64,000 bases of DNA from Streptomyces sp. NBC_00557 (GTDB taxonomy: Bacteria > Actinomycetota > Actinomycetes > Streptomycetales > Streptomycetaceae): NCBI RefSeq assembly GCF_036345995.1, contig NZ_CP107796.1, positions 2,418,001-2,482,000 of the forward strand. The letters run 5' to 3'. The translations under genes were made by a program, and so were the position numbers. Positions 8,612-18,087 of this stretch are shown piece after piece (the first letter of the stretch is position 1; every line of letters starts with the position of its first letter). The notes beneath the pieces are model-generated. The model did no database searches and was not told the DNA's origin. It saw nothing but the letters and a program-made list of their open reading frames with translations.

Positions 8612-8994
8612 GATGGATGGTCCTCCACAATGAGTGACCGACCGATGCGGTGTGGGTCGTGAGGGATCGCACCCGCGGTGCTTGGCACATCCAGGTGTGG
8701 ATCTGGTGTTGCTCCATGCCAAACAGCTAAGGTGCGCGGGGCTTTCAGCGTCTCACCAAAAAGTTTGACGGTCAACACGATCACGCCCTGTATTGGCGGG
8801 CAAACCGGGCGCGCGGCCGGGAGAATCGGCGGCGCCGCATGTCATCCGGTGCCCTCGGGGCGTGGCGATCAGCTGATACCTGCGGAGCCTGCCACGCCGG
8901 GCCGTTCTTGGCAACCACCAGGTCGTTTCTGCTTCCCGCATGTGCCCCCGGCATGTCCCCGTGCGCCGGCCTGTGCGCCTTTACAGAAACCGGC
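8612..8994. other. Intergenic region upstream of the 67-aa gene
   Basis: This 383-base gap has no reading frame with Streptomyces codon bias. It should hold the promoter of the 67-aa gene. Apart from a 10-bp palindrome ATCAGCTGAT (8868-8877), no firm signal is visible. Confidence 0.5.
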
Positions 8995-9276
8995 TCAGCG
9001 GATGGCGAAGCCGTCGTAGCCGCCGCGGGGTGTGTCCCAGATCTCGGTGACTCCGTCCACGCGCCCGGGCGTGTCGTCGCCCTGGAGCCAGTCCAGGAGG
9101 TCCTCGCAGTTCTCGCGCGAGCCCTCCGCGACCACCTGGACCCGGCCGTCGGCCAGATTGAGAGCAAAACCACTCAGGCCGCCGATCTCCAGCGCCTTGG
9201 CGCGTGTGAACCAGCGGAAACCCACACCTTGGACGCGTCCCCGCACCCAGGCGACCAGCCGTACGTCTTCGCTCAT
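8995..9276 (-). CDS. acyP: Acylphosphatase
   Basis: This 93-residue single-domain acylphosphatase hydrolyses carboxyl-phosphate bonds such as acetyl- or carbamoyl-phosphate in the cytoplasm. The substrate loop [11 protein letters not shown] contains the catalytic arginine (GFR). The asparagine of the second signature is in [17 protein letters not shown]. Length matches the family (90-100 aa). It begins at an ATG and is transcribed away from the CAP-domain gene, with 181 bases between the two starts. Acylphosphatase next to smc and mutM/rnc is a common actinobacterial arrangement, with no known functional link. Confidence 0.95.
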   Translation of the reverse strand: MSEDVRLVAWVRGRVQGVGFRWFTRAKALEIGGLSGFALNLADGRVQVVAEGSRENCEDLLDWLQGDDTPGRVDGVTEIWDTPRGGYDGFAIR

Positions 9277-9366
9277 GGAGGCAACCTAACCAGCCGATGT
9301 TGCTCGGCACACATCGCGCCCGTGCGCCATGCGGTACCGTCCCGATCCGATGAATCTCATATGAAA

Positions 9367-9384
9367 CTCACTCGATCGAGTGAG
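9367..9384. promoter_or_regulatory. Perfect 18-bp palindrome upstream of the CAP-domain gene
   Basis: CTCACTCGATCGAGTGAG is a perfect palindrome, 73 bases before the start of the CAP-domain gene and within the acyP/CAP divergent region. It is well placed for a dimeric repressor or activator. The protein is not identified. Confidence 0.55.
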
Positions 9385-9457
9385 CCGGGTCGGCCAAGCG
9401 GTGCCACTCGCCGCGCAGGCGCCGGTCGCCCGCGAGGACGCGAAAGAGGGCAAGGAC

Positions 9458-10894
9458 ATGGGACGCCACCGACGCACCGACGCCGGCCGCGCCACCACGG
9501 GCCGGGCCACGGGGGTAACCCTGGCGGAGCACTCCCCGAGCGGAAGCGCGGGCCCGTGGGACGGGTTCGCGGGTGAGACCGTCGGCCGCGCACCGGAGCC
9601 GTGGGACGACCCCGCACCGTACGCGGATGCGCGGGCACGCAGGGACTTCTCCGGGCACTCCTACGCGGCCCCCTACGCGAGCGAGCCGGAGCCCTGGGAC
9701 CCGTACGTGAGCGGACCGGCGCCCCGGAGCCCGTACCCGAGCGAGCCGGAGCCCTGGGACCTCACGCCCTACGCAGGCGACCGCATGGGCCGGAACATCT
9801 CGCCTTACGCAGGCGACCGCGCGCCTCGCAACCTCGCGCCGTCCGCCGGCCGCCAGGCGGCCCCCCGGGGCATCGCGCCGTATCTGAACCCGGAGACCTA
9901 CACCCCGGCGAGCGGTCTGCGGCCGCTGGACGACGCCGACGCGACCACGCAGGCGCACGCCCACCTGTTCGCGGACCCGGACGGCGGCCCGGGCGGACCC
10001 GGAGGCGATGACGTCGCCCCGGCGAGCGCCCACTCCCCCGGCCACCGGCGCCGCAAGAAGAGCGCGCGGCCAGTCCGCACGGGCCTGCTCGGGGTGTCCG
10101 CGGCCGTCGCCCTCGGTACGGCCGCGGTGGCGACGGGGGTGGTGCCGGGCCTGCAGAACTACAAGCTCGGCGGCGGCACGCAGACCACCGGCGGGGACCG
10201 GGTGCAGGCGGCGAACGCGCCGGGCAACACGGCCGCCGAGCAGGGCGGCAGCTCGGGCAGCGCCGACAGTCCCGGGGGCGCGGCCGGCGCCGGCCCGGCC
10301 TCCACGGCCCCCGGCTCGCCGAGCCGGTCGGCTTCCTCGTCGGCGTCGGCGTCGCCTTCGCCGTCGGCGTCGACGTCGGCCTCCCCCACGCCCGCCCCCT
10401 CGAAGACGGCGAGCAGGAAGCCGGCTACGGCGACGCCGGCCGGCAAGACCCGGACCACCCCGTCGCGTAAGGCGAGCAAGTCGCCCGCGGCCGGCGCTCC
10501 GGGGACGGCGTCGGCGGCGAGCGCCGCCGAGGCGCAGGTGCTGAAGCTCGTCAACGAGGAGCGGGCGAAGGTCGGCTGCAGCCCGCTGACGGCGAGCTCC
10601 TCGCTGAGCCGGCTGGCCGAGTCGTTCAGCGACGACATGGCGGCGCGGGGCTTCTTCGACCACACCGACCCCGACGGCAAGTCGCCGTGGGACCGGGCGG
10701 CCGCGGCGGGCATAGCCAACCTCGGCGGCGAGAACATAGCGCGCGGCCAGTCCGACGCGGCGGCCGTGATGCAGGCCTGGATGAACAGCCCCGGCCACCG
10801 CGCCAACATACTGAACTGCGACTTCAAGACCCTGGGCGTCGGCGTCCACTTCGGCCCGGGCGGCCCCTGGTGGACACAGGACTTCGGCTACTGA
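9458..10894 (+). CDS. Membrane-anchored CAP/SCP-domain protein
   Basis: The protein has 478 residues. A long, low-complexity cytoplasmic N-terminus carries degenerate repeats of PYASEPEPWDPY type. It is followed by a basic patch (HRRRKKSARPVRTG), one transmembrane helix (about residues 204-230), a Ser/Pro/Ala-rich extracellular linker, and a C-terminal CAP (SCP/PR-1/YkwD) domain from about residue 357 to the end. CAP signatures seen are FFDHTDPDGKSPWDR, GGENIARG and SPGHRANILN, which hold the two conserved histidines and the acidic residue. Bacterial CAP proteins act outside the membrane, but their activity is mostly undefined. The start MGRHRRTD was preferred because AGGGCAAGG precedes it. 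The N-terminal repeats are probably disordered. Confidence 0.88.
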   Translation: MGRHRRTDAGRATTGRATGVTLAEHSPSGSAGPWDGFAGETVGRAPEPWDDPAPYADARARRDFSGHSYAAPYASEPEPWDPYVSGPAPRSPYPSEPEPWDLTPYAGDRMGRNISPYAGDRAPRNLAPSAGRQAAPRGIAPYLNPETYTPASGLRPLDDADATTQAHAHLFADPDGGPGGPGGDDVAPASAHSPGHRRRKKSARPVRTGLLGVSAAVALGTAAVATGVVPGLQNYKLGGGTQTTGGDRVQAANAPGNTAAEQGGSSGSADSPGGAAGAGPASTAPGSPSRSASSSASASPSPSASTSASPTPAPSKTASRKPATATPAGKTRTTPSRKASKSPAAGAPGTASAASAAEAQVLKLVNEERAKVGCSPLTASSSLSRLAESFSDDMAARGFFDHTDPDGKSPWDRAAAAGIANLGGENIARGQSDAAAVMQAWMNSPGHRANILNCDFKTLGVGVHFGPGGPWWTQDFGY

Positions 10895-10915
10895 GACAAC
10901 CGCAGGTCAGGCGGC

Positions 10916-11354
10916 CTAAGCACCCTCCAGGGCCGTGTCCGGGCCGTCAACCGTTGGTTCCTCGTCCGCGAAGACGCGATCCACGGCGGCGCGCGTCCGG
11001 GTCCCGCCCGACGGCATCAGGTGCGTGTACGTGCGCAGCGTGAAGCCGGGTCGTGATGGCCCGGGTACTCACTCAGAGCTTTGATGCTCTCGCCGCATCC
11101 AGCAGCACCGAGGCGTAGAAGTGCCGCAGCGCGTGCATGCCGTTGTCCCGCTCGGTCTTGACGTGCGCGGCCCGAAGTGCCGGCCGCCATACACGGTCGT
11201 TGAAGCGAGTCCGATCCAGCGGCAGCCCCGTCGGGCTGGTGAAAATCAGTGACGCCGTGACCGGAGGACCGTCGAGCGTCTTCCACGGCAGCGTGATCTT
11301 CGTGTCCGGATGGCGCTTGAGGTGACCGGCCAGCGCAAAGCAGCTCCCGGCCAA
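10916..11354 (-). pseudogene. Decayed tyrosine recombinase/integrase, C-terminal remnant
   Basis: Minus-strand reading gives DRTRFNDRVWRPALRAAHV, then MHALRHFYASVLLDA, then GESIKALSEYPGHHDP, then GFTLRTYTHLMPS. This is the C-terminal catalytic half of a phage-type integrase, with the box II H-x-x-R (HALRH), the second histidine and the tyrosine (TYTHL). The pieces lie in three frames: single-base losses near 11094 and near 11052 break the gene, and an in-frame stop precedes the remnant near 11366. No N-terminal half and no obvious att site or tRNA lie beside it. The 10895-11516 gap thus holds only this relic of an old integration. Confidence 0.8.
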
Positions 11355-11516
11355 AGTCGCTACGCCGACCTAGGTGCGCTGTCCGGCGGGTCGCCCCGCC
11401 GGCCCCGCATCCGACAGCCCTGTCACCCGAACGGCGCAACATGACGCGCCACCCACATGGAGGAACATCAAGCTGATTAGTGCCCCAATCAAGGCAATCC
11501 ATGAAAGGGGAATCGA

Positions 11517-11753
11517 ATGCGCATTCGACGCATCCTCGCCGCCGGCATCGCCACGGCAGCCCTCGCCGGACTCGGCCTCACAGGCGCCGCCACCGCCACC
11601 GCCACCAGCCTCACCCCGAGTCAGGGCGGCCGCACCGCCCTCACCCCGGGTGAGTGCGAGAAGGGCGGCGGAACGGTCGATTGGTCGAAACCGACCGCGG
11701 GCGCTCCCGGGACCTGCAGGGGCGGCACGGGTAACGGGCAGCCGGTCGACTAA
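11517..11753 (+). CDS. Small secreted protein (78 aa), function unknown
   Basis: MRIRRILAAGIATAALAGLGLTG is a classic Sec signal sequence, with an AxA-type cleavage region near GAATATA. The mature part is about 50 residues and includes SLTPSQGGRTALTPGECEKGGG, with two cysteines that could form one disulfide (GECEKG and GTCRGG). A strong ribosome site (AAAGGGGAA) precedes the ATG, and a strong hairpin terminator follows the stop, so it is a single-gene transcript. I do not recognise the family. It lies directly beside the integrase relic, so it may have arrived with that element or merely adjoin it. Confidence 0.72.
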   Translation: MRIRRILAAGIATAALAGLGLTGAATATATSLTPSQGGRTALTPGECEKGGGTVDWSKPTAGAPGTCRGGTGNGQPVD

Positions 11754-11770
11754 ACCCCACTAGGCGCTAG

Positions 11771-11803
11771 GAGCGCCCCGCAGCCACGCACTGCGGGGCG
11801 CTC
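11771..11803 (+). terminator. Terminator after the small secreted protein gene
   Basis: Perfect 13-bp stem GAGCGCCCCGCAG (11771-11783) and CTGCGGGGCGCTC (11791-11803) with a seven-base loop. There is no T-run, as is common in Streptomyces. Confidence 0.75.
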
Positions 11804-11898
11804 CCGCGCGAGCGTAGCCGGGAGAGTCGCAGGGACACTTCTTCGGCTACTGAACCCTGCCCCGGGCCGAAGGCCGCTCCGCCGGACCCGGCAGGCCG

Positions 11899-12483
11899 TT
11901 ACGCGGCGGCGCGGCCGCGCGTGAACGCCCGGGCCGCCTCCGCCACCCGGCGGCCCAGATGCTCGGCGGTGGCGATGTCGGACTTGTGCACGGCGTCCGG
12001 GCCCTCGTCCACGTTGGTCTGGGCGGCCGCGCCGGCGAAGACGCCGAGGCGGTTGAGGTCGTTCTCGGAGCCCGCGCTGCTGTTCCAGCCGGGGTGCAGG
12101 CCGAGGTTGATCCAGTTCATCCCGTGCTGCGCGGCGAGGATCTGGAAGAACTGCAGGGTGTGCAGCTTGTCGCCGCTCTTGGAACCGGAGTTGGTGAAGC
12201 CGGCGGCCAGCTTGTCCTTCCAGTCCTGGCCGAACCAGCGCTTGGAGGTGGCCTCGGCGAACACGTGGAAGGCGCCGGAGGCGGTGCCCATGTAGGTGGG
12301 CGAGCCGAAGACGATCGCGTCGGAGCGGTCCAGCGTCTCCCACTGGGCGTCGGTGATCTCGTCGACCTTGATCAGGTGCACCTGGGCGCCCGCCCCGGCG
12401 GCGCCGGTGCGGACGGCCTCGGCGAGGACGGCGGTGTGGCCGTAGCCGGAGTGGTAGGCGATGGAAACGACAGGGGTGGTCAC
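11899..12483 (-). CDS. Flavodoxin-fold NAD(P)H:quinone oxidoreductase-like protein (WrbA family)
   Basis: This 194-residue flavodoxin-like protein probably binds FMN and reduces quinones or related electrophiles with NAD(P)H. The phosphate-binding loop appears as AYHSGYGHTAVLAEAV near the N-terminus, with IVFGSPTYMGTASGAF and GFTNSGSKSGDK as further FMN-contact loops. The GTG start follows GAGGAGA at a good distance. It is divergently transcribed from an HxlR-type regulator across an intergenic region with a perfect operator, the standard layout for quinone- or electrophile-induced oxidoreductases. The precise substrate is inferred only from the family. Confidence 0.85.
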   Translation of the reverse strand: MTTPVVSIAYHSGYGHTAVLAEAVRTGAAGAGAQVHLIKVDEITDAQWETLDRSDAIVFGSPTYMGTASGAFHVFAEATSKRWFGQDWKDKLAAGFTNSGSKSGDKLHTLQFFQILAAQHGMNWINLGLHPGWNSSAGSENDLNRLGVFAGAAAQTNVDEGPDAVHKSDIATAEHLGRRVAEAARAFTRGRAAA

Positions 12484-12559
12484 GGGGTCTCCTCGAATGG
12501 CAGCAGGGCTGAGCCGTCCGGCAGCGGAGGGCCAGCTCGGAAGCAATAACCAAAGGAAA

Positions 12560-12580
12560 GCACTAACCTTCAGTTAGTGC
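12560..12580. promoter_or_regulatory. HxlR-type operator between flavoprotein and regulator genes
   Basis: Inverted arms GCACTAAC (12560-12567) and GTTAGTGC (12573-12580) are perfectly complementary around the spacer CTTCA. The palindrome lies about 76 bases from one start and 39 from the other, so a bound dimer could repress both genes. Confidence 0.75.
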
Positions 12581-12619
12581 AACCTGGTGGTCAGCGCTGC
12601 GCGTGCGTACCCTGGTGTC

Positions 12620-13015
12620 ATGACCGCCAGCACCCAGGACCACGAGGACCTCGCGTACAACGTCTTCGCCAAGGCGTGCCCGTCGCGCGGCACGCTGGAG
12701 CACGTCACGGGCCGCTGGGGCGGGCTGACGCTCGGCGCGCTGTACGAGGGCTCGCTGCGCTTCAACGAGCTGCGCCGGCGCGTCGACGGCGTGAGCGAGA
12801 AGATGCTGTCCCAGACGCTGCACGCGCTGGAACGCGACGGCCTGGTGCACCGCGAGGCGCAGCCGACCAACCCGCCGCGCGTGGACTACGAACTGACCCC
12901 CCTGGGCCGCCAGGTGGCCGAGCGGCTGCTGGCGCTCATCCACTGCGTGGAGGGCGCCATGGACGACGTCCTCGCGGCACGCGCGCGTTACGACGAGACG
13001 CGCGGCGCCCGCTGA
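12620..13015 (+). CDS. HxlR-family winged-helix transcriptional regulator
   Basis: This 131-residue regulator has the HxlR fold. The helix-turn-helix region includes [23 protein letters not shown] and the recognition segment [20 protein letters not shown]. The wing follows ([19 protein letters not shown]). A single Cys at position 14 or so (FAKACPSRG) sits in the N-terminal position used by YodB/HypR-type members to sense electrophiles, which fits control of a neighbouring quinone reductase; this is inference. The 3' end overlaps the 3' end of mutM by 28 bases, tail to tail. Confidence 0.88.
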   Translation: MTASTQDHEDLAYNVFAKACPSRGTLEHVTGRWGGLTLGALYEGSLRFNELRRRVDGVSEKMLSQTLHALERDGLVHREAQPTNPPRVDYELTPLGRQVAERLLALIHCVEGAMDDVLAARARYDETRGAR

Positions 13016-13848
13016 CACCTCGGGCAGAAGTAGCTGGAGCGGTTCATCCAGGGCCGGCGGCGGATCGGGGTGCCGCACCGCTTGCAGGGCTCGCCCTCGC
13101 GGCCGTACGCGTCCAGGGACCGGTCGAAGTAGCCCGACTCGCCGTTGACGTTGACGTACAGGCTGTCGAAGCTGGTGCCGCCGACGGCGAGGGCCGCGTT
13201 CATCACGTCCCGGACGTGGCCGAGGAGTCCGGCGGTGACGGGGCGGGTGAAGTTCGCCGTGGGGCGTTCGTAGTGGATGCGGGCGCGCCACAGGGCCTCG
13301 TCCGCGTAGATGTTGCCGACCCCGCTGATCAGCGACTGGTCCAGCAGGGCCCGCTTGATGGTGGTCCGCTTGCGGCGCAGCGCCAGGTGGAAGGCCTCGT
13401 CGTCGAAGAGCGGGTCCAGGGGGTCGCGGGCGATGTGCGCGATGACGTCGGGCAGGCCCTCGAGGGTGTTGTCGTGCAACGAGAGCCCGCCGAAGGTGCG
13501 CTGATCGACGAAGCGCAGTTCGGTGCCGAGCGAGTCGGCGAACCGGATCCGGACGCGCAGGTGCTTCTCGTCCGGCGCCTCGTGCGGCTGCACCAGCAGC
13601 TGGCCGCTCATGCCGAGGTGGGCGAGGACGGACTGGTTGGTCTCCTCCAGCGGCAGCCACAGGTACTTGCCGCGGCGGCTGGGGGTGCCGATGTGGTGGC
13701 CCTTGAGCCGGTGCGCGAAGTCGTCGGCGCCCGCGATGTGCCGGCGTACGGCGCGCGGGTGCAGCACCTCGGCCTCGGCGACGGTGCGGTGGGCGACCCA
13801 GCGCTCCAGGCCGCGCCGGACGACCTCGACCTCGGGCAACTCGGGCAT
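12988..13848 (-). CDS. mutM: Formamidopyrimidine-DNA glycosylase (Fpg/MutM)
   Basis: This 286-residue bifunctional glycosylase/AP lyase removes 8-oxoguanine and formamidopyrimidines. The N-terminus [12 protein letters not shown] supplies the catalytic proline and glutamate. [10 protein letters not shown] holds the conserved lysine of the beta-hairpin. The helix-two-turn-helix is around [16 protein letters not shown], and the C-terminal zinc finger has paired cysteines in EPCKRCG and YFCPRCQR. Length and order match the family. It is downstream of rnc in the same orientation but separated from it by a hairpin at 13881-13916, and its tail overlaps the HxlR gene. Confidence 0.97.
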   Translation of the reverse strand: MPELPEVEVVRRGLERWVAHRTVAEAEVLHPRAVRRHIAGADDFAHRLKGHHIGTPSRRGKYLWLPLEETNQSVLAHLGMSGQLLVQPHEAPDEKHLRVRIRFADSLGTELRFVDQRTFGGLSLHDNTLEGLPDVIAHIARDPLDPLFDDEAFHLALRRKRTTIKRALLDQSLISGVGNIYADEALWRARIHYERPTANFTRPVTAGLLGHVRDVMNAALAVGGTSFDSLYVNVNGESGYFDRSLDAYGREGEPCKRCGTPIRRRPWMNRSSYFCPRCQRAPRVSS

Positions 13849-13880
13849 GGGACCCCCCGTGCGAAGCGGTGGACGATGGA

Positions 13881-13916
13881 AGCGCCCGCCCCTTCGCGGA
13901 CGAGGGGACGGGCGCT
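13881..13916 (-). terminator. Hairpin between rnc and mutM
   Basis: AGCGCCCGCCCCT (13881-13893) pairs with AGGGG-A-CGGGCGCT (13903-13916), leaving one bulged base. On the minus strand it follows the rnc stop, and probably ends or attenuates the rpmF-rnc transcript before mutM. Confidence 0.6.
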
Positions 13917-13931
13917 CGGTACTGCCGTGGG

Positions 13932-14777
13932 TCAGGCGGGAGCGGACGACGACTCGCCGTCCTTGACGGCCTCCTTGGCGGCCTCGTCGGCCTCCTGGGC
14001 CTCCCTGGCCGCCTTGGCGCGCTCGTCCGCGGCGGCCTTGATGGCCCGCCAGGCGGACTCGGCGGCCTGCTGCTCCGCCTCCTTCTTGCTGCGGCCGGTG
14101 CCGGTGCCGTACGAGACGCCTCCGACGCGGGCGGCAGCAGTGAAGGTCTTCTCGTGGTCGGGGCCGGTCTCCGTGACCAGGTACTCGGGCACGCCGAGTC
14201 CTTCGGTCGCGGTCAGCTCCTGGAGGGAGGTCTTCCAGTCCAGGCCGGCGCCGAGGTTGGAGGACTTCTCGATCAGCGGGTCGAAGAGCCGGTGCACCAG
14301 CTCGGACGCCGAGTCGAGGCCCTGGTCGAGATAGACCGCGCCGATCACCGCTTCCAGGGTGTCGGCGAGGATGGACGCCTTGTCCCGGCCGCCCGTGCCC
14401 TCTTCACCGCGGCCGAGCCGGATGAAGGAGCCCAGGTCGAGCCCGCGGCCGACCTCCGCCAGCGCGCGCGAGTTGACCACCGCGGCCCGCAGCTTGGCCA
14501 GCTGGCCCTCGGGCAGGTCGGGGTGGGTGCGGTACAGCGTGTCCGTGACGACGAGGCCGAGCACGGAGTCCCCGAGGAACTCCAGCCGCTCGTTCGTCGG
14601 CAGACCGCCGTTCTCGTACGCGTAGGAACGGTGGGTCAGCGCGCGCACCAGAAGGGCGGACTCGACCTTGTAGCCGAGCCGCCCTTCCAGAAGCGTGTGG
14701 GACGAGGCCTGGTTGTCCGCCTTCTTCTTGGCGGGTGCGTCCGCCTTGGCGTCTTCCGCCTTCTTGGGACTGGACAC
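13932..14777 (-). CDS. rnc: Ribonuclease III
   Basis: This double-strand-specific endoribonuclease (281 residues from the chosen start) processes rRNA and mRNA; in S. coelicolor it is AbsB, needed for antibiotic production. The catalytic signature [15 protein letters not shown] and the second acidic cluster [13 protein letters not shown] are intact. The dsRNA-binding domain follows ([15 protein letters not shown] to [12 protein letters not shown]). The C-terminus ends in an acidic Ala/Glu-rich tail. The GTG at 14777 has GAGAGG close upstream; a GTG four codons earlier (14789) is equally possible. It follows rpmF by about 20 bases in one operon. Confidence 0.96.
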   Translation of the reverse strand: MSSPKKAEDAKADAPAKKKADNQASSHTLLEGRLGYKVESALLVRALTHRSYAYENGGLPTNERLEFLGDSVLGLVVTDTLYRTHPDLPEGQLAKLRAAVVNSRALAEVGRGLDLGSFIRLGRGEEGTGGRDKASILADTLEAVIGAVYLDQGLDSASELVHRLFDPLIEKSSNLGAGLDWKTSLQELTATEGLGVPEYLVTETGPDHEKTFTAAARVGGVSYGTGTGRSKKEAEQQAAESAWRAIKAAADERAKAAREAQEADEAAKEAVKDGESSSAPA

Positions 14778-14797
14778 AGTGCCTCTCACCAGCCCGC

Positions 14798-14971
14798 TCA
14801 GACTTCGAGGACCTGGCGCTTGTTGTAGGTGCCGCAAGACGGGCACGCGATGTGCTGCTGCTTGGGCTCGTGGCAGCGCTCGCACGCAACCAGGGTGGGG
14901 ACCGCAGCCTTCCACTGCGACCGGCGGTGGCGCGTGTTGCTGCGCGACATCTTCCGCTTCGGAACAGCCAC
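14798..14971 (-). CDS. rpmF: 50S ribosomal protein bL32
   Basis: This 57-residue bL32 begins [20 protein letters not shown] at a GTG. It carries a zinc ribbon with two CxxC pairs (ACERCHEP and ACPSCGTYN), the zinc-binding (C+) type. It follows yceD by two bases and precedes rnc, the widely conserved yceD-rpmF-rnc order, so it is co-transcribed. Confidence 0.97.
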   Translation of the reverse strand: MAVPKRKMSRSNTRHRRSQWKAAVPTLVACERCHEPKQQHIACPSCGTYNKRQVLEV

Positions 14972-14973
14972 GG

Positions 14974-15618
14974 CTACTTCTCCTGCTTCTCGTCGACGCC
15001 CGCTTCGGCGCCGCTCATCTCGTCCTTCTCGCCGTCTTCGAGTGAACCGGCGAGTCCCTGCAAAGCCGCCCAACGGATGTCGACGGCGTCGTGGTGGTGG
15101 TCCGGGTCGTCCGCGAGCCGCGCCCCGCACTCGGAGCACAGGCCCGGGCAGTCCTCCCGGCACACCGGCTGCATCGGCAGTGCGAGCACCACCGCATCGC
15201 GCAGCAGAGGTTCGAGGTCGAAGAGTCCGTCCTCGAGGAAGAACCTGTCCTCGTCGTCCTCGGCGTCGTCGCCCGGTTCCGCGATCACGCGGCCCCGGTC
15301 GTCGGCGTCAGGGTACGAGAACAGCTCCTGGAAGTCCGCTTCGAGCTCCAGCTCGACCGGCTCCAGACACCTTACGCACTCCCCCTCGGCCCGTGCACGG
15401 GCGGTGCCTGTGACGAGCACCCCTTCCATGACCGACTCGAGGCGGAGTTCGAGCTCCACCGGGGTGCCTTCCGGCACTCCGATGACTCCCTGGATGCCGA
15501 GATCGGCGGGAGCGTCGATCGTGCGGGTCAGGCGCTGCAGCGCGCCAGGCCGCCGGCCCAGCTCGTGCGTGTCGAACACGAGGGGGTTGCGGTGGTCGAG
15601 GCGGGCGTTGGAAGCCAT
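14974..15618 (-). CDS. yceD: YceD-family (DUF177) protein
   Basis: This 214-residue DUF177 protein is almost always encoded directly upstream of rpmF; homologues have been linked to rRNA maturation, though no enzyme activity is established. A typical cysteine pair is in [13 protein letters not shown], and a second cluster in [18 protein letters not shown] looks metal-binding. The C-terminal part is acidic ([22 protein letters not shown]). It is separated from rpmF by two bases, indicating translational coupling. Confidence 0.9.
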   Translation of the reverse strand: MASNARLDHRNPLVFDTHELGRRPGALQRLTRTIDAPADLGIQGVIGVPEGTPVELELRLESVMEGVLVTGTARARAEGECVRCLEPVELELEADFQELFSYPDADDRGRVIAEPGDDAEDDEDRFFLEDGLFDLEPLLRDAVVLALPMQPVCREDCPGLCSECGARLADDPDHHHDAVDIRWAALQGLAGSLEDGEKDEMSGAEAGVDEKQEK

Positions 15619-15765
15619 TCCTGCTTTCGATCTTCGAACTCGGAGGGCCGCCGCCCGTCGGTGCCGCGGGCAGCGGAGATCGCGGACGTACGCGCGACCG
15701 AAGAGCCAGGATACTGGACCTTTCGCTCACGGCCCAATCCGGTGGTCGGCGGGCCGCGCCCGCCG

Positions 15766-16845
15766 CTACAGGCCCCGGCCCTGCTCGTACGCCCTGAGCT
15801 GCTCCGCGCTGATCATGCTGGTGTCGAACAGGCTGGTCTCGTCCAGGGCGTAGCCCTGCTGCGGCTGGTGCTGCGGGGGCTGCTGGTGGGTCTGCTGGAC
15901 CTGCTGGGGGTCGTAGGCGGCCTGCTGGGGATCGTAGCCCTGGTAGGCGGCGTAGGGGTCGGCCTGCTGGTAGCCGTAGGGGTCCTGCCGGCCGTAGCCG
16001 GCCTGCTGCGGGAAGCCGCCGTAGGGGTCGGGCTGCTCGTACGACGCGTACGCGGGCTGCGGGTCGTACGACGGCTGCTGCGGCGCCTGCTGCGGCCGGT
16101 CCGGGCGCTCGGCCGGGGTGTCCTGCTCGGCGAGCGCGGCGAGGTCGGCGAGGTAGTCGGCGTCGCTGGAGTGCTGGAAGGTGGAGGTGTCGTCGGCGAG
16201 GGCGCCGAGGTCGTCCGTGGCGATCCGGCCCTGCAGCTTCTGCCGGCCGCGGCCGACCGCATCCAGGGTCTTGGCCAGCACCGCCTCGAAGGCGCCGAGC
16301 TTGGCGTCGACGTACTGGTCGGCGTTGTGGCGCAGGGTCTCCGGGTCGTGGCTGCGCTCGGGGGCGTCCTCGTCCTCGTAGCCGTTCTCGTCCAGGCCGG
16401 GGCCGGTGCCGAGCAGCTTCTCGCGGCCGCGGCCGACCGAGCCGAGCGTCTTGGTGAGGACGACCTCGAAGTTGGCGAGCTTGGAGTCGACGTAGTCGTC
16501 GGCCTCGGCGCGGATCTCCTCGGCCTCCTTGCGGGCCTCGGCGAGGATCCGGTCGGCCTCGGCCTGGGAGCGGCGGACGATCTCGGTGCCTGCGATCAGC
16601 GAGCCGCGCTCGGCGTGCGCGCTCTCGATGATCCGCTCGGCCTCCCGGCGGGCCTCCTCGACCATCTGCTCACGGTCGCCGATCAGCTCCTGCGCCTGCG
16701 CGAGGGAGCCGGGCAGCGCCTGGCGCACCTCTTCCAGCATCGCGAGCAGCTCGGCGCGGTTGATCACACAGGACGCCGACATGGGCATGGCCCGGGCGCC
16801 GGCGACCGCGGAGACGATCTCGTCGAGCTTCTTCTGCACGTCCAC
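15766..16845 (-). CDS. DivIVA-like coiled-coil protein with internal duplication
   Basis: The protein has 359 residues. It begins at a GTG (MDVQKKLDEIVSAV), has an extended charged coiled coil (about residues 30-125, QMVEEARREAERIIESAHAERG) and then a Gln/Tyr/Pro-rich disordered tail with repeated YDPQQ/DPYGGF-type words. It resembles the DivIVA/ATP-synthase-b-like proteins that streptomycetes encode beside coaD. Two copies of a 30-residue segment are obvious: ADDYVDSKLANFEVVLTK and ADQYVDAKLGAFEAVLAK, each followed by TL, V/A-rich residues and GRGR-K-L. A scaffold or cell-envelope growth role is inferred from architecture only. It lies between coaD and yceD in the same orientation. Confidence 0.8.
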   Translation of the reverse strand: MDVQKKLDEIVSAVAGARAMPMSASCVINRAELLAMLEEVRQALPGSLAQAQELIGDREQMVEEARREAERIIESAHAERGSLIAGTEIVRRSQAEADRILAEARKEAEEIRAEADDYVDSKLANFEVVLTKTLGSVGRGREKLLGTGPGLDENGYEDEDAPERSHDPETLRHNADQYVDAKLGAFEAVLAKTLDAVGRGRQKLQGRIATDDLGALADDTSTFQHSSDADYLADLAALAEQDTPAERPDRPQQAPQQPSYDPQPAYASYEQPDPYGGFPQQAGYGRQDPYGYQQADPYAAYQGYDPQQAAYDPQQVQQTHQQPPQHQPQQGYALDETSLFDTSMISAEQLRAYEQGRGL

Positions 16846-16911
16846 CTGTGCTCGCCACTCTCTACAGCCGGGATGGAGACGGACGGGACGACTGTAGTCC
16901 CATCGGTCCCA

Positions 16912-18005
<1,094 letters not shown>

Positions 18006-18040
18006 GTGGGGTCCTTCTTCGTGGGCGGCTTTACGTCCAT

Positions 18041-18085
18041 TGTGGCTGCCGTGCGGCTCCCCGCGCCCCTGCCGGGACGCCTGCG
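18041..18085. repeat. Degenerate copy of the Streptomyces TTCCCCGCGCCCCT repeat
   Basis: Between recG and rsmD, GTGGCTGCCGTGCGGCTCCC continues into CGCGCCCCTGCCGGGACGC. It shares its core and layout with the two units inside smc. It lies in the 82-base recG-rsmD gap. Confidence 0.5.
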
Positions 18086-18087
18086 CC

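Noticed and set aside
11017..11502. 161-codon minus-strand frame over the integrase relic
   Set aside because: Only its last 25 codons belong to the decayed integrase; the rest is out of frame with the recombinase signature.
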